Positions 56,937 to 64,000 of a stretch of DNA of 64,000 nt are shown here, piece after piece (the stretch's first letter is position 1; every line of letters begins with the position of its first letter). Location of the stretch: positions 310,001 to 374,000 of the forward strand of contig CANTFK010000991.1 in the NCBI GenBank assembly GCA_947646735.1, written 5' to 3'. A model generated the notes under the pieces. The model was not told where the DNA came from and ran no database searches. It was given only the letters and a program-made list of their open reading frames with translations. This stretch comes from Peronospora farinosa. Its lineage: Eukaryota > Oomycota > Peronosporomycetes > Peronosporales > Peronosporaceae. A program made the position numbers and the translations under genes.

Positions 56937-57951
56937 GCGCAACCTGTCATGGCATAGTGGGTATGAGATGAATCCTTATCTTTTCGTGAGGGAGCCGTAC
57001 ACCAAGCACTTCTTTGATGCGAGAACGTGGATACTTCAAAATACACACATTAGAATCCCACCCACACGTGAGTACAGAAGCACAAGGTTCTTTTGTTGAG
57101 GTGCAGTCAATGCAAACATATAAGGCTGGTTGTTAATAAGGCTGCATCAGCGTGATAGTACAGACAATAAATAACGTACTGGTGTACATCCCGTATCTAT
57201 CTTCAGTCTTCTACTGTTTCATCTCTACAATTGAGTCATATCCCTCGTCAAACTAAAGTTTGAGTCCAGCGCCAAGTCATTCATTCAGATGGTCGAAGAT
57301 GGCGGCTCAAGAAGTAAATGCTGTGTGGTGACCTGGCTCGCTTGGTCCCGAATGGGGTCACGGCCATGAAATACACCTGCTCCAACGAGAAATCAAAAAT
57401 TTTCCGAGCACTTTTCTAGCCAGATATCCTGCTCTTGATCGTGCATTCAAAGGATACCCATAGTCTTGAAGTTTTTTCCGAGTCAAACAGAACGGTTGGA
57501 TTTAGAAAGAACGTCGTGTCGGCGGCAAGCATCAGGATTTGGTCGAACGGCATTGGCAGCAAGATCGCAGATATCACAAGCTCGAATCTCAACTAGCTCT
57601 TTCTTCATTGGAATCTGAGCTTAAAGGTCTTAGCGTTCAGCTCAGTGCAATTAGGCACTTCAATAGGCAAGCTGACTCCCATTGCACGCAGTTCTACAAT
57701 CAAAGAAATTCCAATCCCGTAATTTTTCTCGAAGAGCGACATCACGATGCCACGCTTCATTGTTGTGCGCTGTATGATCTAACTCAGGGTGTTTACAAAT
57801 GTAGAACAGCAAAACTTCATCGTCGGGCACGCCATCTTAGTGGACCGGGTACACCTGTTGAGTCCTTCGGACCACCATCGGTAGGTTTTGTGCCAATTGC
57901 ACCCCTGCGCGATCTACTTCAGCGTGAAAACAAGTTCTTTGTTCTGTTTTG
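56937..57951. other. Intergenic, no supported gene
   Basis: An open stretch at 57539-57952 (plus) starts with TTG and shows no known domain. No repeat was recognised. Confidence 0.55.
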
Positions 57952-58493
57952 ATCTTAGCGGCTCTCTTCCTCCTCTTTGCTAAGATCCTTTGGCGGACTA
58001 GAGGCAACTTCGAATGGCGAACCATTTTCATCCGATACATAAGGGCCTTTATTTCCCTGTTAAGTGAGCATGTCTGCCACCTCACGCTCCATACTATTTC
58101 GATCCTTTAGATTGCCTTCAGACGTCGAAGGGGCATACCATTTGCAGCTTTTAATCTTCGAATGTACCGGAAAAGAAAGCGCACGGGCGTGCCGCAGAGT
58201 AATACATAGGTGACTTCTTAGGTTCGTACTTCATAACATGGTCCGTATTCATGTAAAGAAGGCTCGCTTCATGAGTGAGGGTGTCCTCAAATATGTTTGA
58301 ATAGTCATGCGTCGCACTGCCGCAAACGATTGACTTGTTGGCACCATGGTTTTGAAAAAAGTCGCCAGCCGAACACGTGACAAAGTCGAAAAGGCATACC
58401 TGGTTACGAAATAGTGCTCCTTGTCACCATAAGATGGTAGTCGTCCTACATCATTAAGCAAGATAATTGAGGCCAGAATAACGGTAGCACGTG
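57952..58493 (-). pseudogene. Decayed GT71 glycosyltransferase, C-terminal part
   Basis: On the minus strand this stretch reads as the last third of a GT71 paralogue with stops and shifts. A PSYGDKEHYF block (at about 58415-58445), then LLYMNTDHVMKYEPKKSPMY and CPFDV, align with the intact gene at 59872-61410. A C-terminal extension rich in E/S/P (GPYVSDENGSPFEV region) is absent from the intact copy, so it derives from a different paralogue. It ends at the junction with the tandem duplication at 58491. Confidence 0.8.
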
Positions 58494-61029
58494 GCTGCCA
58501 CTTAACACTTAGTTTTACAAGCTAAACCATGTATGCATGACCCGATTAGAAAGAATGACGATATCGTCGAAATGGATTCGACGGTTGAGATCTGCCACGA
58601 GGCTACTGTATCCAGAACTTGGCAATTTCGTAATAGCGCTGACGCGATAGAATGCAATCAGCTTGCGCGGAAGAAAAGCGCACGCCCGTCACGTCGAATG
58701 GACACTCCTGCTGTAGGCCGCGGTCTGCGAAAGAACCGACATACACCTCGTATAATCGCGCTTGACTATAGTAGACGGGCTTCTTCGCGTGTTCATACTC
58801 CAGAATCGCATCGCTGTTGAGGTACAGCACTCTCGTGCTCGCAACGGTGCTAGCGTTCGCAGGTTTTATCGGGTAGTAATGCGAGGCATGGCCGCAAACA
58901 ACCGATTTGCCCGGGCCGTTGTCGCGAAAGTCCCAGCCCACACCGCCCACTCCAAAATCAGAGAAAGCGTACTGAGTTTCAGCAAGCTCAACGGCTAAGA
59001 AATACAGTTCTTTGTCACCATACGACGGGGGACGGTTGATGCCATTGATCGCGACAAAAGCTGCCAGTATCGCAGTTGCTCGTGGCTGCATTTTCTTGTT
59101 CCACAGCACCAACGACGAGTCCATCTCGTGCCCAGCGCGGTGATTCCATGAGTGGCTCTTCAGTAGGTGCTCACTGGGCGAGTAGTTTTTCAAGTCCACT
59201 GGGACCTTGTTCTCGCTCGTTGCCTTTGGCCGCTGAATGTTCCCCAACGGTGCAAAAGGCGTCACATCAAAGTGCGAAATGTAATGGTTTAAAACGCTCA
59301 CATGTGCGTTGCCACGAAACGGCGCACCCATATACATATCTGGCTGACTTATACGGTCGTGAAAAAATAACGTGCCAGTCGTGCGGTACTTGTCCGTATC
59401 CCAAAGCGTCATAGGGCTCTCAAAAAACAACGTGTCAGCATCAAGCAACATAATCTCTTCAAACTGCGAGAAGACCACGGCCAGCAGTTTAATGTAAAAG
59501 GACCGATACGCCTTATAACACGTGCTCAAGCTATCACAAAATACTTTACGCGATGGATTCAGCAAACTCGTGGTTTGCGAGGCTAATTCACATACATCGT
59601 AAAAGCGGATGATCCCCATGTTGTTCTTTTCCAATAGCGTGCGTTGTATCGATTCGTTCAGGTCTCCGCAATGTGGCACTTCAATTGGCAAAGTCACATC
59701 TTTTGCTCGTAGCTCCATTATCAGTGATAGTCCCAGCACTGCAATATTGTCAAACAATGGTGGCTGCCACGTAACACTTAGTTTTACAAGCTAAACCATG
59801 TATGCATGACCCTATTAGAAAGAATGACGATATCGTCGAAATGGATTCGACGGTTGAGATCTGCCACGAGGCTACTGTATCCAGAACTTGGCAATTTCGT
59901 AATAGCGCTGACGCGATAGAATGCAATCAGCTTGCCCGGAAGAAAAGCGCACGCCCGTCACGTCGAATGGACACTCCTGCTGTAGGCCGCGGTCTGCGAA
60001 AGAACCGACATACACCTCGTATAATCGCGCTTGACTATAGTAGACGGGCTTCTTCGCGTGTTCATACTCCAGAATCGCATCGCTGTTGAGGTACAGCACT
60101 CTCGTGCTCGCAACGGTGCTAGCGTTCGCAGGTTTTATCGGGTAGTAATGCGAGGCATGGCCGCAAACAACCGATTTGCCCGGGCCGTTGTCGCGAAAGT
60201 CCCAGCCCACACCGCCCACTCCAAAATCAGAGAAAGCGTACTGAGTTTCAGCAAGCTCAACGGCTAAGAAATACAGTTCTTTGTCACCATACGACGGGGG
60301 ACGGTTGATGCCATTGATTGCGACAAAAGCTGCCAGTATCGCAGTTGCTCGTGGCTGCATTTTCTTGTTCCACAGCACCAACGACGAGTCCATCTCGTGG
60401 CCAGCGCGGTGATTCCATGAGTGGCTCTTCAGTAGGTGCTCACTGGGCGAGTAGTTTTTCAAGTCCACTGGGACCTTGTTCTCGCTCGTTGCCTTTGGCC
60501 GCTGAATGTTCCCCAACGGTGCAAAAGGCGTCACATCAAAGTGCGAAATGTAATGGTTTAAAACGCTCACATGTGCGTTGCCACGAAACGGCGCACCCAT
60601 ATACATATCTGGCTGACTTATACGGTCGTGAAAAAATAACGTGCCAGTCGTGCGGTACTTGTCCGTATCCCAAAGCGTCATAGGGCTCTCAAAAAACAAC
60701 GTGTCAGCATCAAGCAACATAATCTCTTCAAACTGCGAGAAGACCACGGCCAGCAGTTTAATGTAAAAGGACCGATACGCCTTATAACACGTGCTCAAGC
60801 TATCACAAAATACTTTACGCGATGGATTCAGCAAACTCGTGGTTTGCGAGGCTAATTCACATACATCGTAAAAGCGGATGATCCCCATGTTGTTCTTTTC
60901 CAATAGCGTGCGTTGTATCGATTCGTTCAGGTCTCCGCAATGTGGCACTTCAATTGGCAAAGTCACATCTTTTGCTCGTAGCTCCATTATCAGTGATAGT
61001 CCCAGCACTGCAATATTGTCAAACAATGG
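58491..61029. repeat. 1269-bp near-identical tandem duplication carrying GT71 sequence
   Basis: Sequence from about 58491 to 59759 repeats at 59760-61029 with only a handful of substitutions seen by eye (for example CTTAACACTT/CGTAACACTT, CTTGCGCGG/CTTGCCCGG, GATCGCG/GATTGCG). The right boundary of copy 1 falls inside the gene at CAAACAATGG. The unit therefore contains the 3' flank and C-terminal ~77% of the gene but not its 5' end. Confidence 0.93.
58603..59757 (-). pseudogene. 5'-truncated recent copy of the GT71 glycosyltransferase
   Basis: The open frame is 384 codons and nearly identical to the C-terminal part of the gene at 59872-61410 (one visible residue change, SAQADC versus SGQADC). 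It lacks the start, membrane anchor and first ~120 residues because the duplication boundary cuts at FDNIAVLGLS. The first internal ATG (59718) would give a soluble protein without ER targeting. The intact frame suggests a very young pseudogene, or a collapsed or duplicated assembly region. Confidence 0.85.
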
Positions 61030-61410
61030 CAACACAATACCACGCTGCTGGCTTGTGCGTTGCGCTGTCTGGTGTAGCGTAAACACGAGCTGCTTCTCCA
61101 TATGCTCCACGTCTTGTACCGAGAACGCGTCACGTCCTTTTTGAGTCACTGCCCTCTGATCTCTATCTTGTTCATGTACATGAAAAACATTTGCGTTTAA
61201 ATTTCCTCTTCGAAAAATTCTTCCTTGTTTCTCCCAGTGACTCGTGAGATATTTGTTGACACTAATACCTGACATGGCACGCCATATGAATACAAGATAC
61301 ACCGTCCTGATGAAAAATATGAGAAAAATTAACACGAGCAGATAGCGCAAGAAGCGTAAATTCCTATGACTGGGCATGTAGGCTGCTACTTTATTGACCA
61401 CAATAGTCAT
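59872..61410 (-). CDS. Type II membrane glycosyltransferase, GT71 family
   Basis: The protein has 512 residues from the ATG at 61410. An N-terminal signal anchor lies at about residues 19-43 (RYLLVLIFLIFFIRTVYLVF). GIVLPLFDNIAVLGLSLI, LPIEVPHCGDLN, the catalytic LLDADTLFFESPMTLWD, LFFHDRISQP, PSYGDKELYFLAVELAE, and LNSDAILEYEH follow. It is the same family as 18621-20090 and probably a Golgi mannosyltransferase acting on secreted glycoproteins; the linkage is unproven. Its 3' three-quarters is duplicated immediately downstream, so reads from the two copies will be hard to separate. Confidence 0.88.
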   Translation of the reverse strand: MTIVVNKVAAYMPSHRNLRFLRYLLVLIFLIFFIRTVYLVFIWRAMSGISVNKYLTSHWEKQGRIFRRGNLNANVFHVHEQDRDQRAVTQKGRDAFSVQDVEHMEKQLVFTLHQTAQRTSQQRGIVLPLFDNIAVLGLSLIMELRAKDVTLPIEVPHCGDLNESIQRTLLEKNNMGIIRFYDVCELASQTTSLLNPSRKVFCDSLSTCYKAYRSFYIKLLAVVFSQFEEIMLLDADTLFFESPMTLWDTDKYRTTGTLFFHDRISQPDMYMGAPFRGNAHVSVLNHYISHFDVTPFAPLGNIQRPKATSENKVPVDLKNYSPSEHLLKSHSWNHRAGHEMDSSLVLWNKKMQPRATAILAAFVAINGINRPPSYGDKELYFLAVELAETQYAFSDFGVGGVGWDFRDNGPGKSVVCGHASHYYPIKPANASTVASTRVLYLNSDAILEYEHAKKPVYYSQARLYEVYVGSFADRGLQQECPFDVTGVRFSSGQADCILSRQRYYEIAKFWIQ

Positions 61411-61533
61411 GCGATCCAAATGTAGTAAACATTTCAAGACAAAACACGTCGGTGGTAAGATACCAATTTTAGAAAAAGTGATTCCAATTGGGTAAAATCC
61501 TACAATATCATTATAGTCTGCGGCACATCAATG

Positions 61534-62024
61534 TGACCCACCCTCTTGAATGTGATATCCATGGGTGGATTCACATTCCACGGGGATGACGCCCTGTTTG
61601 GGACAAAGCGTCAGGATGACGTCACAGACAGACGTCATCAGCGAGCTTACAATATATTTAAGCTCGCACGTAGGGATACGCATCTCGAGAGACGCGTATC
61701 CAATCTTTGCATAATTAGCCAATCAGTAGTTAGATTGTATTTAGTTACTTTTTGTTACATATAAATCTGTCTTGAATATGCTAAACTAAGCTCACTGCGC
61801 ACGAGAAGCTGAAATAACTTCTCGTGTCGTAAGCGAAGCACTTGTCTTCGAAGTTCGTTGCGCGGTTCGCTTAGGCGACCGGCAACGGTTGGTACAGCGC
61901 TTCAGCACCGACCAACACCACCACCACCGCACGCGGAGGTAAGACGGTATAACCGCTTCCGCGCGCTGCTTGAAGGTGTGCCCACGTAGTACGAGGCATC
62001 TTCTTTACGAAGCGCCTGTCTACA
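61534..62024 (+). repeat. 5' LTR of element B
   Basis: The LTR spans TGACCCACCCTCTTG to CTACA, 491 bp, followed after two bases by the PBS. It aligns with 6356-6848 of element A. It contains CRE-like palindromes (TGACGTCA at 61617-61624; GACGTCAT at 61631-61638) and an ATATATTTAA box near 61650. Confidence 0.75.
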
Positions 62025-62026
62025 CT

Positions 62027-62035
62027 TGGTAGCAC
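62027..62035 (+). other. Primer binding site of element B
   Basis: TGGTAGCAC, 2 bases after the LTR; identical to that of element A. Confidence 0.6.
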
Positions 62036-62446
62036 TAGCAGTCCTTCCCACGGCCCGTCTCTTTGAGCGCGCGTGTGAGTACGGATGGCCCTTAGTATGG
62101 ATTGAGGGAAATTTCCTCTCCACTCTTAACTTCATAGGGAGTTGGCAGATTACTTGGGCGCAAGGACTTGGTAAACAAGCCCTGGCCAACCTCTAGAATT
62201 GTCCCCCCGAGCAACATGTTGATAGGTTGGAGCGATGTGAGGCGTTTGTGCTCGGACAGCACAGAAATGCGTCTGAAGCAAACAGCCAAGCAACGGCTTT
62301 GTCCATTTGTAAGACTCAGGATGACTTTTGCGTGAGCAAGCTCGGAACGAGGCGCTCAACAGAACTGTGAGACGCTCTCTGCCCGTTCTATCCAGGCAAG
62401 GCCCCACTTAAATGAACCCTCCGACGTTTGTACTACTGCCCCACAT

Positions 62447-62496
62447 ACAATTGTCCACTGTCTTTTAGCAGTGGAGCAACACTAGTGGACAATTGT
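62447..62496. repeat. Inverted repeat in the leader of element B
   Basis: ACAATTGTCCACT (62447-62459) faces AGTGGACAATTGT (62484-62496). A second nested hairpin, CCACTG...CAGTGG, lies at 62455-62474. Its function is unknown. The rest of 62036-62515 shows no intact frame. Confidence 0.75.
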
Positions 62497-62529
62497 GCGG
62501 TATGACGCAGCTTTTTGAAGACGATACCA

Positions 62530-63120
62530 GAATGGTGTCTTATGCCATGTCCAACTTGCGTGGCAAAGCGTCAGAGTGGGCATACTCTGCGCTTATTAAA
62601 AAATGCTGATGCGTTTCCATCATGGGCGATCTTTAAGTCAAAGATTCGCGCCATGTATCAGCCGCCTAGCAACGAAGTGTTTCTTATGGCGCGCTTCTTT
62701 ATAGCACGACAGGCGAAACGCTCTCTGCAAGAGTATGTGCAGGAGATGCGTTCGCTGTCGGCGTCCATTAATGGGGAACCGATACCAGAGCGTATCAAGG
62801 TGGCCACGTTCATGAATGGACTTAGGCACGGCCCATCGTGTCAGGCTCTTTTCAGAAAGGTGCCAGCGACGATGGAAGAGGCAATTAACATTGCCTTAGT
62901 TGAGGAGCAATCCTACAACAGCGCCTCGGCGACAGCCTATTACAGGCCGTCGTCCGAGAAGTCTGATGTCACTCCTATGAAGTTAGGCAATGCAGATGTG
63001 ATCTGCTACAAGTGCGGCAAGCGAGGCCATATGATGGCTCGCTGCTATGCCGAAGTAGCTGCTGGTTCTAAGGCAGCCAGCAAAAGGTCTCCCAACCCGA
63101 AGGGAGGTGCAAAAAACTAG
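62530..63120 (+). pseudogene. Frameshifted Gag of gypsy element B
   Basis: Gag-like coding starts at or before 62530 (MSNLRGKASEWAYSALIK), shifts by one base in the A6 run at 62598-62603, and continues to a stop at 63118. The second part includes FIARQAKRSLQEYVQEMR, MNGLRHGP and a CCHC knuckle, CYKCGKRGHMMARC (about 63004-63045). It is homologous to the Gag of element A but diverged. No proper start codon is seen where element A has its ATG; the matching triplet after the PBS reads ACG. Confidence 0.8.
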
Positions 63121-63233
63121 CGTGCACGACGCACGGGTTCAGCACCTGCCCAAGATGGGTCGGGAAATGCGGAAGCGCAGTAGGGGCGGGATGCCCTACT
63201 GTTGCGGACTCTGAAGCTACCCCTAAGTTCAGA

Positions 63234-63848
63234 GTGATCGAACAAATGAGTAGCATAGTCACTGAGGTTACGAAAGGTCGAACCTCAACCCTTTTGATCT
63301 ATAGCGCTCGAGTACGAGGCTATGACCAAGTGATGACCCTTCTCGCGGATTCGGGTGCATCACAGAGTTTTGTTAAACTCGCGGCTCTGAAAAAGAGACC
63401 GGCGAGTTATGAGTCGCTTTGCCAGGATGGCAAGCGAGAAGAGGCGATCGTTCGTTTAGCGAACGGCGCGCTCGTTAAATCGGAGGGAGTTTAAGTTGAA
63501 CTCGCCTTCAGTTTTAGTGGCTTCTCTTGTAAAGAGAAGTTCACAGTGCTAGGTATGGAGAGTCCGTATGACCTCATCCTAGGCATGCCTTGGTTGGCTA
63601 AACACCAACCATGGATAGACTGGCGTACACGCACAGTCGCTAGCTCTACGCAAGACACCGGAAAGGATGTGCTCCTGCGAGAGGCTTATGTAATTGATGC
63701 TGTGTCCAACACAGTCGAGGGTGCGGCGACGGTATGTCAATCGGCACCAGGAACTACCCAGCTCGAAAGGAGTGGTGTAGTTGGAAGTGCACTGGCGGAA
63801 AGCCAGGTGACACATATTCTTACCCAGGCCGAAAAGACTGGTGTTTAG
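63234..63848 (+). pseudogene. Protease of gypsy element B, interrupted by a stop
   Basis: The retropepsin site LLADSGASQSF lies near 63340-63372. A TAA at 63492-63494 interrupts the frame, which then resumes in the same phase with the conserved [19 protein letters not shown] block to a stop at 63846. Downstream sequence to 64000 is non-coding or decayed. Confidence 0.85.
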
Positions 63849-64000
63849 TATATGGGGCGATGACAAGTAGTCATGCGTCCAATAGTCCTGCACAGATCCA
63901 ATAGCCTGTGGTAGTTGATGGTGAGCTGACAGGAAGTCAAGCGCCACAAGAACCGGCGCAGAGCCATGAGCCTGGTGCGGTTGGAAGGAGTGCGTTAGCT

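Larger units (their letters stand above)
61534..64000 (+). mobile_element. Ty3/gypsy retrotransposon B, degenerate, runs off the right edge
   Basis: The order is a 5' LTR, PBS, a gag with a zinc knuckle, then a protease with an in-frame stop; RT would lie beyond 64000. It is related to element A at the LTR, PBS, Gag and protease levels but is a distinct lineage. Frame breaks show it is defective. Confidence 0.88.

Noticed and set aside
57539..57952. 137-codon open stretch
   Set aside because: It begins with TTG, has no domain, and adjoins a pseudogene; chance openness is likely.
1..64000. tRNA, rRNA, CRISPR arrays, bacterial operons
   Set aside because: No cloverleaf, conserved rRNA block or regularly spaced repeat array was seen; the gene set is eukaryotic.
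1..64000. RXLR or Crinkler effector genes expected near oomycete repeats
   Set aside because: No open frame combined a signal peptide with RXLR-EER or LFLAK motifs.

Overview
The window reads as nuclear DNA of an oomycete, most likely Peronosporales (Phytophthora or a zoospore-forming downy mildew). The evidence is mixed gene structure (many intronless genes, others with a few 41-143 nt introns), oomycete-type initiator elements (TCATTYY followed by CAWTT) in front of several genes, a SHAQKYF-class Myb, a bZIP with a following conserved block, a repeated CX4CX9CX2H zinc protein, multi-PDZ chromatin proteins and Ty3/gypsy elements. No rRNA, tRNA or CRISPR array was found. I cannot name the species.

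Layout. 1-6848 is a minus-strand Ty3/gypsy retrotransposon (gag, protease and frameshifted pol; the 3' end runs off the left edge). 6849-9310 is repeat-rich and holds a decayed copy of the 5' end of a sugar transporter, followed by the intact transporter (9374-10858). An ER Hsp40 (DNAJB11/ERdj3-like, four exons) follows at 11659-13044. At 13495-14142 a poly(A)-tailed insertion is flanked by a 13-bp target-site duplication. A phosphate transporter (15984-17414) and a GT71-type glycosyltransferase (18621-20090, minus) come next.

The core 20.2-33.3 kb holds nucleolar and growth genes: DHX37 (minus, split by a frameshift) head-to-head with PES1, then PA2G4/EBP1 head-to-head with a PWWP/TFIIS-N protein, then a Myb factor. 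33.3-37.0 kb is gene-poor but contains a decayed or mis-assembled spliced gene (34199-35035). 37.0-57 kb holds regulators: a small zinc protein, a 3267-aa DDT/PDZ/bromodomain/PHD protein, an FYRN protein directly upstream of it, a bZIP, and CEP104 (a ciliary tip protein) head-to-head with RTF1 (Paf1 complex).

The right end (57.9-61.4 kb) is a GT71 cluster made of one old pseudogene, one recent truncated tandem copy and one intact gene. It is followed by a second gypsy element (61534 to the window end) whose LTR is related to that of the left element.

Functionally, the middle of the window is rich in transcription, chromatin and ribosome-biogenesis genes arranged as close divergent pairs. The flanks are rich in transporters, glycosyltransferases and mobile DNA. 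The most unusual single object is the giant five-PDZ chromatin protein. The most informative structural observations are the 1269-bp near-identical GT71 duplication, the transporter 5' relict, and the LTRs that share most of their sequence but differ by about 330 bp.
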